64,000 nt of DNA from Cupriavidus basilensis OR16 (GTDB lineage Bacteria > Pseudomonadota > Gammaproteobacteria > Burkholderiales > Burkholderiaceae), in assembly GCF_000243095.1 (NCBI RefSeq), contig NZ_AHJE01000027.1, forward strand, positions 38,428-102,427. The letters run 5' to 3'. How positions within the stretch are numbered: the first letter of the stretch is position 1; every line of letters begins with the position of its first letter. The translations under genes and the position numbers were made by a program. The notes under the pieces were generated by a model. That model made no database searches. It was given only the letters and a program-made list of their open reading frames with translations, and was not told the origin of the DNA. Below, piece by piece: positions 17,594-26,497 of the stretch.

Positions 17594-18061
17594 ATGGCCA
17601 CTCGTCCCCCTCTCTCCCTGAAAGCCCGCGCCGTCGGCTACCTGTCGCGGCGCGAGCACAGCCGGGTGGAACTGGCACGCAAACTGGCCCCGCACGCCGA
17701 GTCTCCCGAGGCACTCGAGCAATTGCTGGATGCGCTGGAACGCGAGAACTGGCTGTCCAACGCGCGCTTTGTCGACAGCCTGGTGCACCGTCGCGCGGCC
17801 CGCTATGGCGCCGCCCGCGTGATGCAGGAAGCCCGCACCCATCAGCTCGGCGGCGATCAGCTTGCCGACCTGCAGGATCGCCTGCGCGGGTCGGAGCTGG
17901 AGCGCGGCCGCGCGGTCTGGCAAAAACGCTTCGGCACACCGCCCGCCACGCCGGAAGAAAAGGCCAAGCAGATCCGCTTTATGGTGGCCCGCGGTTTTTC
18001 CCGCTCGGTGGTGAGCCAGGTGATCAAAGGGGCGGACGAATGGCTGGACGGCGGTGACTGA
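17594..18061 (+). CDS. recX: RecA regulatory protein RecX
   Basis: A 155-residue RecX made of repeated three-helix units: LKARAVGYLSRREHSRVELARKL, DALERENWLSNARFVDSLVHRRAARYG and VARGFSRSVVSQVIKG. It binds RecA filaments and limits recombinase activity. It lies 137 bp downstream of recA behind a hairpin, the standard arrangement. Confidence 0.95.
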   Translation: MATRPPLSLKARAVGYLSRREHSRVELARKLAPHAESPEALEQLLDALERENWLSNARFVDSLVHRRAARYGAARVMQEARTHQLGGDQLADLQDRLRGSELERGRAVWQKRFGTPPATPEEKAKQIRFMVARGFSRSVVSQVIKGADEWLDGGD

Positions 18062-18383
18062 CGTCCGCCGGCGCGCCAGGCCAGGGTGATGCCGCGGTGA
18101 TTTCTCGTTAATTTCTCGTTAGTTTCTCGTCAACGCCTTGCACCGGTTTCGGGCACATACCTGCTTTGCAAGTAGGCGTATTCCGAATCTCAAAGTCTTG
18201 ATGCTTTAGGCCGTTTCCCCCGCAATACCGCGATTTTTCCGCATGCGCGGGCCTTGCCCGTCGCTCGACAATCCCCCGCAACAGCGCCGCGCGCAGTTTG
18301 TTCCCGGCCAACGTTGTCCGGCATGTTAAAATCCTGCGGTTTTCCGGCCCAGCCGTCCATTTCTCCCGCTCCTGCCTGGTGTT
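18062..18383. other. Intergenic stretch with short tandem repeat
   Basis: I see no gene in this stretch. It contains three near-identical 11-bp units with the core TTTCTCGTTA at about 18101-18130, and A/T-richer sequence before the DUF2889 gene that probably contains its promoter. Confidence 0.5.
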
Positions 18384-19058
18384 ATGCCGCTTTCCCCGCC
18401 CGTCAATCGCGCCCTGCGTCACCGTCGTGCCATCACGGCGGAGGCCTATGTTAGGGACGATGGCCTATGGGATATCGAAGCGCGCCTGACCGACACCAAG
18501 CCGCGCGAGATTCCGCTGGCCGGTGGCGGTGTGCGCCCGGTGGGCGAGCCGCTGCACGATTTGTGGCTGCGCGTCACCATCGACCTGCGCATGAACGTCG
18601 TGGACGCCGATGCCTGTTCCGACTGGGTGCCTTATCCCGGCCAGTGCGACACCATCGGCCCGGCCTACCGCAAGCTGATCGGCCTGAACCTGATGAAGGG
18701 TTTCCGCAAAGCGGTGAAAGAGCGCCTGTCCGGCGTGGCCGGATGCACCCATCTGACCGAGCTGGCCGGCGTGTTGCCGACCACCGCGATCCAGGCATTC
18801 GCCGGCGATGTGTTCAACATCCGCGACGGCGGCGCCGAAGACACCAGTACCGAACCGCCTTACCAGTTGCACGGCTGCCATGCCCTGCATTTCGAAGGCG
18901 AGGTCGTACGCCAGTTTTACCCCCGCTGGTATGGTCACCAGCCAACACCGAGGATCAAGACCGAAGGGTCATCGACCCCGGTGGCGCAGCCAGCGGAGGC
19001 GCTCGCCGCCCCCGCCGGCGGCGCCATGTCGCGCAGGTCAACCGGCACTTCTGGCTAA
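18384..19058 (+). CDS. DUF2889 family protein
   Basis: A 224-residue conserved protein of unknown function. The core (about residues 1-180) has RRAITAEAYVRDDGLWDIEARLTD, LWLRVTIDLRMNVVDADA, CDTIGPAYRKLIGLNLMKGFRKAVKERL and AGCTHLTELAGVLPTTAIQAF, which match DUF2889. The last about 35 residues are Ala/Pro-rich and poorly conserved-looking. Its position between recX and sucC fits the order seen in Ralstonia and Cupriavidus. Confidence 0.87.
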   Translation: MPLSPPVNRALRHRRAITAEAYVRDDGLWDIEARLTDTKPREIPLAGGGVRPVGEPLHDLWLRVTIDLRMNVVDADACSDWVPYPGQCDTIGPAYRKLIGLNLMKGFRKAVKERLSGVAGCTHLTELAGVLPTTAIQAFAGDVFNIRDGGAEDTSTEPPYQLHGCHALHFEGEVVRQFYPRWYGHQPTPRIKTEGSSTPVAQPAEALAAPAGGAMSRRSTGTSG

Positions 19059-19127
19059 GCCAGGCCGGCCTGCGGTCCGCCGAGATTCCATCTCCACACT
19101 TTTACGCCTACCCGAAAGGAAACACGC

Positions 19128-20294
19128 ATGAATATCCATGAGTACCAAGGCAAGGAAATCCTGCGCAAATACAATGTGCCGGTTCCGCGCGGCATCCCCG
19201 CGTTCTCGGTCGAAGAGGCCCTGAAGGCTGCTGAGCAACTGGGCGGCCCGGTATGGGTCGTCAAGGCGCAGATCCACGCGGGCGGCCGCGGCAAGGGCGG
19301 CGGCGTGAAGGTGGCCAAGAGCATCAACGATGTGAAGACCTACGCCACCAACATCCTCGGCATGACCCTGGTCACGCACCAGACCGGCCCGGAAGGCAAG
19401 AAGGTCAACCGCCTGCTGATCGAAGAAGGCGCTGACATCAAGAAGGAACTGTACGTCAGCCTGGTGGTTGACCGCGTTTCGCAGAAGGTCGCCCTGATGG
19501 CCTCCAGCGAAGGCGGCATGGACATCGAAGAAGTCGCTGCCCATAGCCCGGAAAAGATCCACACGCTGATCATCGATCCGTCGGCCGGCCTGCTCGACGC
19601 GGACGCTGACGACATCGCCCGCAAGATCGGCGTGCCCGACGCAAGCGTGGCGCAAGCGCGCCAGGCCCTGCAAGGCCTGTACAAGGCATTCTGGGACACC
19701 GACGCCTCGCTGGCTGAAATCAACCCGCTGATCCTGACCGGCGACGGCAAGGTGATCGCGCTGGACGCCAAGTTCAACTTCGACTCCAACGCCCTGTTCC
19801 GTCACCCGGAAATCGTCGCTTACCGCGACCTGGACGAAGAAGATCCGGCTGAAATCGAAGCCTCGAAGTTCGACCTGGCCTACATTTCGCTGGACGGCAA
19901 CATCGGCTGCCTGGTGAACGGCGCTGGCCTGGCCATGGCCACCATGGACACCATCAAGCTGTTCGGCGGCGAGCCGGCCAACTTCCTGGACGTGGGCGGC
20001 GGTGCCACCACCGAGAAGGTGACCGAAGCCTTCAAGCTGATGCTGAAGAACCCGAACCTGAAGGCCATCCTGGTCAACATCTTCGGCGGCATCATGCGTT
20101 GCGACGTGATCGCCGAAGGCGTGATCGCTGCATCCAAGGCCGTGTCGCTGTCCGTGCCGCTGGTCGTGCGCATGAAGGGTACCAACGAAGAGATCGGCAA
20201 GAAGATGCTGGCCGACTCGGGCCTGCCCATCATCGCCGCCGATACCATGGAAGAAGCCGCCCAGAAGGTCGTGGCTGCTGCCGCGGGCAAGTAA
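19128..20294 (+). CDS. sucC: Succinyl-CoA ligase (ADP-forming) beta subunit
   Basis: A 388-residue protein matching SucC. It begins [22 protein letters not shown], contains the ATP-grasp fold ([23 protein letters not shown]) and ends with the CoA-ligase-like domain ([16 protein letters not shown]). With SucD it interconverts succinyl-CoA and succinate with ATP formation in the TCA cycle. GAAAGGA precedes the start, and sucD follows 81 bp later. Confidence 0.98.
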   Translation: MNIHEYQGKEILRKYNVPVPRGIPAFSVEEALKAAEQLGGPVWVVKAQIHAGGRGKGGGVKVAKSINDVKTYATNILGMTLVTHQTGPEGKKVNRLLIEEGADIKKELYVSLVVDRVSQKVALMASSEGGMDIEEVAAHSPEKIHTLIIDPSAGLLDADADDIARKIGVPDASVAQARQALQGLYKAFWDTDASLAEINPLILTGDGKVIALDAKFNFDSNALFRHPEIVAYRDLDEEDPAEIEASKFDLAYISLDGNIGCLVNGAGLAMATMDTIKLFGGEPANFLDVGGGATTEKVTEAFKLMLKNPNLKAILVNIFGGIMRCDVIAEGVIAASKAVSLSVPLVVRMKGTNEEIGKKMLADSGLPIIAADTMEEAAQKVVAAAAGK

Positions 20295-20375
20295 GCCAGA
20301 CGCGAACACGAACGCCAGCAGCGCGCCGGGGCCAGGCCTTCGCGCGCTGCTTTGAGCCAAGCAAAGGATTACAGC

Positions 20376-21257
20376 ATGTCGATTCTGATTAATAAAGACA
20401 CCAAGGTCATCACCCAGGGCATCACCGGCAAGACCGGGCAGTTCCACACCCGTGGCTGCCGCGACTACGCCAACGGCAAGAACTGCTTCGTTGCCGGCGT
20501 GAACCCGAAGAAAGCGGGCGAAGACTTCGAAGGCATTCCCATCTACGCAAGCGTCAAGGATGCCAAGGCATCCACCGGCGCCACCGTGTCCGTGATCTAC
20601 GTGCCGCCCGCAGGCGCCGCTGCCGCCATCTGGGAAGCCGTTGACGCTGACCTGGACCTGGTGGTCTGCATCACCGAAGGCATCCCCGTGCGCGACATGA
20701 TGGAGCTCAAGGACAAGATGGCCAAGGGCAACAAGAAGACCCTGTTGCTGGGACCGAACTGCCCGGGCCTGATCACGCCTGACGAAATCAAGATCGGCAT
20801 CATGCCGGGCCACATCCACCGCAAGGGCCGTATCGGCGTGGTGTCGCGCTCGGGCACGCTGACCTATGAAGCCGTGGGTCAGCTGACCGCGCTGGGTATG
20901 GGTCAGTCGTCGGCAGTGGGCATTGGTGGCGACCCCATCAACGGCCTGAAGCACATCGACATCATGAAGATGTTCAACGACGATCCCGAAACGGACGCCG
21001 TGGTCATGATCGGCGAAATCGGTGGTCCGGACGAAGCCAACGCGGCCAACTGGATCAAGGACAACATGAAGAAGCCGGTGGTTGGCTTCATCGCTGGCGT
21101 GACCGCGCCTCCGGGCAAGCGCATGGGCCACGCTGGCGCGCTGATCTCGGGCGGTGCCGACACGGCGCAAGCCAAGCTGGAAATCATGGAAGCCTGCGGT
21201 ATCAAGGTCACCAAGAACCCGTCGGAAATGGCTCGCCTGCTCAAGTCGATCCTGTAA
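20376..21257 (+). CDS. sucD: Succinyl-CoA ligase alpha subunit
   Basis: A 293-residue SucD. It starts [21 protein letters not shown] (CoA-binding Rossmann fold) after AAAGGA; an in-frame upstream ATG is less likely. The phosphorylated active-site His is in the [24 protein letters not shown] region. It forms the catalytic heterodimer with SucC. Several short hairpins follow the stop. Confidence 0.98.
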   Translation: MSILINKDTKVITQGITGKTGQFHTRGCRDYANGKNCFVAGVNPKKAGEDFEGIPIYASVKDAKASTGATVSVIYVPPAGAAAAIWEAVDADLDLVVCITEGIPVRDMMELKDKMAKGNKKTLLLGPNCPGLITPDEIKIGIMPGHIHRKGRIGVVSRSGTLTYEAVGQLTALGMGQSSAVGIGGDPINGLKHIDIMKMFNDDPETDAVVMIGEIGGPDEANAANWIKDNMKKPVVGFIAGVTAPPGKRMGHAGALISGGADTAQAKLEIMEACGIKVTKNPSEMARLLKSIL

Positions 21258-21563
21258 GTACCGATACGCAGCCTCCCGCCTTTCGGGCGGGAAGGATTGC
21301 CCGAGCCGGTGAGGTTGCATGGTCGCGACCGCGCCCGGCCCACCATGCCCCCGCCTTCGTGCGGGGGTATGTCATTCTGGCGTACCGTCACCTAGGGTAT
21401 CTCCCAGGGTGCGCGACATGCCGATTGAAACCGAATCGAAAGCTTGATACGGTAAATCTTCATGTCTGAAGACTCAGACATCCGAAATTCCGCGGGCGCC
21501 GCCGCTTTGGGTAGCGCCATGTGACGTTCGAATCATAATTTAAGAAACTCGAGGAGCTTTACC
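21258..21563. promoter_or_regulatory. Structured intergenic leader upstream of terC
   Basis: No gene is visible. Hairpins include TCCCGCC/GGCGGGA (21274-21292), CCCCCGC/GCGGGGG near 21345 and ATGTCTGA/TCAGACAT with a 4-nt loop (21462-21481). TerC-family genes elsewhere are often under the yybP-ykoY manganese riboswitch, but I cannot find that motif's conserved core here. Confidence 0.4.
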
Positions 21564-22259
21564 GTGGAACTGCTGTCCTCCACCGCTTTCTGGATCGCGT
21601 TGGGATCCATTATCCTGACCAACATCGTGCTATCCGGCGACAACGCCGTGGTGATCGCGCTGGCCTCCCGCAACCTCCCGCCCGCCCAGCAGAAGAAGGC
21701 CATCTTCTGGGGCAGCGCCGCTGCCATCATCATGCGGGTGGTGCTCACGGTAGCCGCGGTCAAGCTGCTGAGCCTGCCGTACCTGAAGATCGTCGGTGCC
21801 ATCCTGCTGGTCTACATCGGCGTGCAACTGCTCACCGGCGACGACGACGAAGAAGGCCACTCGGCCAAGGACAACATCTGGGCCGCGATCCGCACCATCC
21901 TGATCGCCGACCTCGTGATGTCGCTCGACAACGTGGTGGCCGTGGCCGCCGCGGCGCAGAAGGGGCCGGAAGGCAGCCAGCTGATGCTGCTGATCCTGGG
22001 CCTGGGCCTGTCGATCCCCCTGATCGTGTTCGGCAGCACCATCCTGCTCAAGGTCATGGACCGCTTCCCCATCATCATCGTGCTGGGCGCCGCATTGCTG
22101 GGCTACCTGGCCGGTGAAATGCTGGTCAGCGACCCGGTGGACGCCGCATGGTTCGAGATGCACGTGCCGCATGCCCACCTGGTGTTCGGCGTGATTGGCG
22201 CCGCGCTGGTGGTGGTGGTTGGCAAGCTGCTGAGCAGGCGAGCGCCACAGACGGCCTGA
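21564..22259 (+). CDS. TerC family integral membrane protein
   Basis: A 231-residue protein with about seven hydrophobic segments and the two TerC signature repeats: ILTNIVLSGDNAVVIALA near the N-terminus and ADLVMSLDNVVAVAAAA near the middle, each with the membrane-embedded Asp-Asn pair. The family (YjbE/Alx relatives) is associated with metal, especially Mn, efflux or metalation of exported proteins. It is closest in length to the YjbE subgroup. A strong terminator follows. Confidence 0.92.
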   Translation: MELLSSTAFWIALGSIILTNIVLSGDNAVVIALASRNLPPAQQKKAIFWGSAAAIIMRVVLTVAAVKLLSLPYLKIVGAILLVYIGVQLLTGDDDEEGHSAKDNIWAAIRTILIADLVMSLDNVVAVAAAAQKGPEGSQLMLLILGLGLSIPLIVFGSTILLKVMDRFPIIIVLGAALLGYLAGEMLVSDPVDAAWFEMHVPHAHLVFGVIGAALVVVVGKLLSRRAPQTA

Positions 22260-22303
22260 TGGGCTGTGGCCCGTCTTGGGACGGGTTTGTAGATTAGGTG
22301 GTG

Positions 22304-22328
22304 GGCGGCGCCCCGTTGGGGCGCCGCC
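22304..22328 (+). terminator. GC-rich hairpin after terC
   Basis: GGCGGCGCCCC and GGGGCGCCGCC form an 11-bp stem with a 3-nt loop, directly before the canonical terminator. Confidence 0.6.
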
Positions 22329-22334
22329 GGACAG

Positions 22335-22368
22335 ACGGGTGGCCCGGGAGCCACCCGTTTTGTTTTTG
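22335..22368 (+). terminator. Rho-independent terminator after terC
   Basis: ACGGGTGGC / GCCACCCGT with a 6-nt loop is followed by TTTGTTTTT. Confidence 0.93.
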
Positions 22369-22423
22369 GGCAGTAGCGCAGGCCATGTAGCAGATATGGC
22401 GGTGATTTCAGTGCGATTTCAGA

Positions 22424-22437
22424 CTGACTTAAGTCAG
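22424..22437. promoter_or_regulatory. 14-bp palindrome upstream of pilA
   Basis: CTGACTTAAGTCAG is a perfect palindrome about 130 bp before the sigma-54 promoter candidate of pilA, a plausible enhancer-binding site position. No consensus is assigned. Confidence 0.35.
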
Positions 22438-22561
22438 AACAGCGGCTTATTGACCCTCCGCGTCATACTTAGTGACAAAATTTGCTCGCGATCAACACTC
22501 GGAATGGTCCTAAGTGGCGAAAATTGTCACTCGCCGACGAGACATCAAGGCTTGGCGGCGC

Positions 22562-22578
22562 TGGCACGCTAAGTGCTA
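22562..22578 (+). promoter_or_regulatory. Sigma-54 promoter candidate for pilA
   Basis: TGGCAC-N5-GTGCT places GG and GC elements 12 bp apart, matching the -24/-12 class apart from one base (TTGCW expected). It sits about 70 bp before the pilA start. Type IVa pilin genes are commonly RpoN/PilR-dependent. Confidence 0.65.
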
Positions 22579-22646
22579 AGAACGTACGGCATCACATGAA
22601 ACAAAAAGTTTCGATTTGTAACCAAAATTCCTTCGAGGGGTCAATC

Positions 22647-23117
22647 ATGCAACAACGGGTGCAACAACTGAAAAAACTGGGCCGCCGAGCTCAGAAGGGC
22701 TTCACGCTGATCGAACTGATGATCGTGGTTGCGATTATCGGTATCTTGGCTGCGATCGCCATTCCCCAATATCAAGACTACGTGACGCGTAGCAAGTGGA
22801 CGGAAGTGTACACAAACGTGCAGCCTCTGAAGCAGGCGATCGCTGAATGCAGTCAAACAAACAGCGGTGTGATTGCGGCTAAGTGCGACACTCTTGCACT
22901 TCTGACGACTGCAACTGGCTACGCAGCACTTCCGGCTCCTGCGAACGCTACCGTGACTATCACGGCGGCAACTGGCGCAATTGTGATGACAGGTAAGGTA
23001 GCCTTGGCTGGCTGTGAAGTCACTTATACTCCGGACCTCACTAACGCAAACGTAATCGCGTGGCTTGCTACTGACACGGGCGGGACTATTTGCAGCAAGT
23101 CTAAGACTGGCGTCTAA
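22647..23117 (+). CDS. pilA: Type IVa pilin
   Basis: A 156-residue prepilin. The 18-residue basic leader ends in Gly, and cleavage by PilD would give [20 protein letters not shown] with Glu5. The C-terminal domain has four Cys residues (AECSQ, AKCDT, LAGCEV, TICSK) that may form two disulfides. It is the main subunit of the type IV pilus. The start has GAGGGG upstream; the frame is open further 5' but without signal. The coding sequence is visibly less GC-rich than its neighbours. A pilin-glycosylation gene follows. Confidence 0.95.
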   Translation: MQQRVQQLKKLGRRAQKGFTLIELMIVVAIIGILAAIAIPQYQDYVTRSKWTEVYTNVQPLKQAIAECSQTNSGVIAAKCDTLALLTTATGYAALPAPANATVTITAATGAIVMTGKVALAGCEVTYTPDLTNANVIAWLATDTGGTICSKSKTGV

Positions 23118-23137
23118 ACTTAACACTGCCCTACACG

Positions 23138-23162
23138 AAAGCGCCTTCGGGCGCTTTTTCTT
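23138..23162 (+). terminator. Rho-independent terminator after pilA
   Basis: AAAGCGCC-TTCG-GGCGCTTT is an 8-bp stem with a UUCG tetraloop, followed by a T-rich tail. Confidence 0.92.
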
Positions 23163-23221
23163 TACCCACTCCCCAAGCTATCATCCGCCTTCTGCCTGCA
23201 AGGCATAACAAGGCACCCCGC

Positions 23222-25104
23222 ATGCTGCCCTCCCGGTCAGCCATCCCTCTCAGCTTCCTCGCCGTAGCCATCTCGCTGCCGCTGCTGGTCTCCCGGCACA
23301 CGCTCCCGCTCGCCACCTTCTATGGCGAATGGGCCTCGGCATTGCTGTTCGCGCTTGCCGTCATCGTGTTGGGCGCTTCGGCGCAGCGGCAAGGCGGGAG
23401 CGCGGCCTACCAGGCCGCTCCCGCCCAATTCCCCTGGATCGTCCTCTTTCCCCTCTGGCTGATCGCCACCGGCATCACGCAAACGCTGACCGGCATGGCC
23501 GATGTGTCGGGCAGCCGCTTGCTGACCGAGCTTTCGCTGGCGCTGGGCGCTGCGGTGATGTGGGCTGCCTGGCGCCAGGGCCGTGCCGCGTCGTCCGTGG
23601 AGCGCCAGGCGATGGTCGATGTGCTGGCTATCGCCTGGCTGGTGGCCGGGCTGCTGGGCACGCTGGCGCAATGGGTGCAGGTGTTTGGCCTGGAGCCGGA
23701 CACGCTGGGGATGGTGTCCACTTACTTTTACGATGACAACCGCCGCCTGTGGGGCAACCTGAACCAGCCGAACCACCAGGCTACGGTGCAAGGCATCGCG
23801 CTGGCGGCGGCGGTCTGGCTGGCGGCGCGCGGGTGGCTGCGGGCGCCGGCCTGGCTGGCAGCCGCGGTGCTGCTGGTGAGCGGGATCGTGCTGTCCGGCT
23901 CGCGCACCGGTGTGTTGCACGTGGGGCTGGCGGCGGTCTATGCGCTGGTCGCGGCATGGATGGCACGGGGCGGGACTGCGTTTGGCGGCACTGGTGAGCT
24001 TGGCGGGTTGGCGGGTGCCATGCAGCGCGCCGGCCACGCCGGGCGCAATCCGATGCGGCGTCCCGCCGGGCTGGCGTTTGCCGCGGTGGCCATGGTGGCT
24101 TTACTGCTGGTCCTGCAGCCGGCGATCAAGAGCGCGGGGCAGGCAATGGACTGGCGCCTTTTCGATACCGTGGCGCAGATGCAGGGGGGCGATCAGCTCT
24201 CATGGCGCGCCGCGATGTGGACGCACGCGTGGGCGATGTTTCGCGCCCATCCATGGCTCGGGGTGGGTTGGGGTGAGTATGGCTGGGCGCAATTCCAGCA
24301 GCTCGCGCAGGTGGGCGTGAAAGTCGAGATGTCGCTGCATGCGCACAATGCGGTGCTGGACATGCTGGCCAAGACGGGCGTGATCGGCGCGGCGGGCGTG
24401 TTCGTGAGCCTGCTGGCATGGCTGTGGCGCGTGGCGCGCCAGCGCTTGTGGCGCGGGGATGCGCGCGAGCGTGCGCAGACGGGGCTGGTGCTGACCTGGC
24501 TGGCGATGCTGTGCGCGCATTCGATGCGCATTCGATGCTGGAGTACCCGCTGCACTACCTGTATTTCGTGCTGCCGTTCTGTTTCGTGCTGGGCTGGCTG
24601 GAGCCATCGGGGTTCGGCCGCCTGCGCGTGCCGCGCGGGGCCGCCGTGCTGGCGGGCGTGGCCCTAGCCGGCGTGGCGGCGGCCATCCTGGCGACAATGT
24701 GGCAGGACTACCGCCGTGCCGAGGCGCGCGAATACGCCCGTGCCGAGCGCCGGGCCGCTTTGCCGATGCCGAACTTCTGGTTCCGGCAGGCTGCCGCGTC
24801 CGATGCGATCGAGGAGGCGAAGATCACGCCGGAGAACGCAGCGCAGTTGCTTGGGGCCCATATCGCCGCGGTGCACCTGCTGCCGACACCGGCGCTGATC
24901 TCGCGCACGGCCTGGCTGATGGCGCTGACCGGCGATCCGGTGCAGGCCAGGGCGTGGCTGGAGCGCCTGCGCTTCTACTTTGCCGGGGATGAGGCGAACC
25001 AGTTCGCGGAACTCGCCCGCGCCTGCGCCGAAGTCGACGCGGCGGCTCGGCCGCGGGATTTCTGCGACTGGGTGCAGCTGCGCGCCAAACACAAAGCGGA
25101 GTAA
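23222..25104 (+). pseudogene. PglL-type O-oligosaccharyltransferase, disrupted by 11-bp duplication
   Basis: Two frames together encode a Wzy_C/PglL protein of about 620 residues. The first has many TM helices, LWGNLNQPNHQATV and SGSRTGVLHVGLAAVYALV, then HPWLGVGWGEYGWAQF with HAHNAVLDMLAKTGVIGA. The second begins HSMLEYPLHYLYFVLPFCF and carries the C-terminal region. The break is a perfect tandem duplication of an 11-bp unit at 24515-24536; removing one copy restores LCAHSMLEYPLHYLY. Family members transfer glycans onto pilins at the periplasmic face, and the gene is next to pilA. It may be a pseudogene, a slippage-switchable gene or a sequence error. Confidence 0.87.
24515..24536 (+). repeat. 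11-bp tandem duplication in pglL
   Basis: GCGCATTCGAT occurs twice in immediate succession. The extra copy shifts the frame of the glycosyltransferase gene. Confidence 0.95.
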
Positions 25105-25130
25105 GCCCGCCTAAGCTGCGCCGCGCCGGG

Positions 25131-25664
25131 TTATTGCGGCGCGTAGCCTGGGGGCGGCGGCGGATAGTAGTACGTCGGCGCAGCCACCGGACGCGGGGCT
25201 GAGGCCATGCGTCCGTACACCGGCACCCGATGGCCGCTTGCGTACATGCATTGCACATACGCCGCGTCGTACTGGCGCTGACTGCCGTAGCCGGCATACT
25301 GGGCATTGCCTGCCCCTACCGCCGCGCCGGTAAGCAGGCCGACACCTGCGCCCACCGCCGCGCCCGTGCCGCCATTGAAGGCCGCGCCGGCCGCCGCGCC
25401 CAGCGCGGTGCCCACCACGGCACTGCCTACCGCGCTATTGGTGGCGGCCTGGTTGGCGGTGACGCCGCCCACCTGCCCAAGGGCGAACTGGCGGCAGCTA
25501 TAGTCGTCGGCCCGGAACTGGTCGAAGTTCTTGCCGGTCCCCGGCAGTACCATCACGCTCGGGCCGCTGGGCATCACAGCGCAGCCGGCCAGCACTATCG
25601 CCGCGAGCGGCAGGCTCAGCAGGATTGGCAGGCTGGGGCGGTTGAAGGGATTAAGGACTTTCAT
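25131..25664 (-). CDS. Glycine-zipper lipoprotein
   Basis: A 177-residue exported lipoprotein. The signal peptide ends in a lipobox LAGC (Cys about residue 28). The middle is a glycine-zipper segment rich in GxxxG and Ala (SAVVGTALGAAAGAAFNGG onward, about 80-120). The C-terminus is Pro/Tyr-rich (PTYYYPPPPPGYAPQ). Two Cys residues (SCRQ and QCMY) flank the zipper. Such proteins anchor in the outer membrane; the specific role is unknown. Confidence 0.85.
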   Translation of the reverse strand: MKVLNPFNRPSLPILLSLPLAAIVLAGCAVMPSGPSVMVLPGTGKNFDQFRADDYSCRQFALGQVGGVTANQAATNSAVGSAVVGTALGAAAGAAFNGGTGAAVGAGVGLLTGAAVGAGNAQYAGYGSQRQYDAAYVQCMYASGHRVPVYGRMASAPRPVAAPTYYYPPPPPGYAPQ

Positions 25665-25779
25665 CTCGGCACCTCGATACCTCGGTCATCGATCATGGTC
25701 CGCGCGCGCCGGCGCGGCGCGCCGTGAGCGCTGCCTGCCTGTCAGGTATCTCAGGCAGGCATCAGGCAGGCATCAGGCA

Positions 25780-26202
25780 CTAGGCGGGGGGCTGTGCCGG
25801 CACCTTCTGCCAGCCGCCGGGGCAGGCCTTGATATACGGGTAGTAGCCATCCGGGCGGGCGCAGTGATACCAGTACGCCTGCTGCTGGGGCGCGGGTGCC
25901 GCGACACCGCCGCTGTCCATTTCCATCGTGCCGTCCTGGCCCTGCTCGATGTATTGCGGTGGCGACGCAGGTACCCCGACGACTGCGGGGCCATAGGCGT
26001 AGCCGGGCGGGTAGTAGTACGGGTAAGGGTAGCCCCAGCCATATCCGTAGCCGAAACCGGGGCCGATATAGACGCCAACGCTGCCGTGCCAGCCACCATG
26101 CCAGCCACCGCCGCCGTGCCATCCGCCGCCACCATGCCAGCCGCCGCCACCATGCCAGCCGCCAAAAAGCTGGCCAACCCTACGCCCGTTCATGTAGCCC
26201 AC
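25780..26202 (-). CDS. Trp/His/Gly-repeat protein, probably 5'-truncated
   Basis: The 140-residue frame begins with GTG and lacks a signal peptide. Residues about 14-40 are a GGWHGGG repeat, followed by a Gly/Tyr-rich stretch (FGYGYGWGYPYPYYY). The C-terminus has an aromatic, two-Cys motif (YWYHCARPDGYYPYIKACPGGWQKV) found in small exported proteins of Burkholderiaceae. Relatives normally carry a signal peptide before the repeats, so the 5' end may be lost or its start unrecognised. Function unknown. Confidence 0.6.
   Translation of the reverse strand: MGYMNGRRVGQLFGGWHGGGGWHGGGGWHGGGGWHGGWHGSVGVYIGPGFGYGYGWGYPYPYYYPPGYAYGPAVVGVPASPPQYIEQGQDGTMEMDSGGVAAPAPQQQAYWYHCARPDGYYPYIKACPGGWQKVPAQPPA
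26087..26163. repeat. 18-bp tandem repeat encoding WHGGGG units
   Basis: Four near-identical 18-bp units (core TGCCAGCCGCCGCCACCA, plus strand) encode the repeated Trp-His-Gly block. Copy number could vary by slippage. Confidence 0.8.
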
Positions 26203-26497
26203 CTTGGATCGACGCGGAACGTGGTTCCGCCGGCGGCGCAGTGGCGCCCCTTAAACTGCATTGAATACCAATTTGCCGCAAGCCGCGATGCGCCGCCCGC
26301 TGGCGAAATGCGGCGTTACGCTTGTTACAGCGGAAGCGGCCCAGGCGCAGTACTGTGTCAGGATTGGTAAGAAGGGCGGGCCGGATCGGCGACGCGGATC
26401 AGGCACATGGGGGCGGGATCGCTTGTCAGGTGCCCGCGACGCAATTCGAAGCGTTCGTCCTATCGAGACGTTCGATGGCTATCGAACTCGAAGCAAC
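26203..26497. other. Non-coding stretch, start of accessory patch
   Basis: I see no supported gene. Sequence composition becomes less GC-rich from here towards 29.0 kb. Small open frames lack recognisable domains. Confidence 0.4.

Noticed and set aside
19038..21320. 760-codon open frame on the minus strand across sucC and sucD
   Set aside because: The two sense genes are unmistakable, and the antisense product has no recognisable domain.
21400..21563. yybP-ykoY manganese riboswitch upstream of terC
   Set aside because: I could not find the conserved core segments in the right order, so only a generic structured leader is reported.
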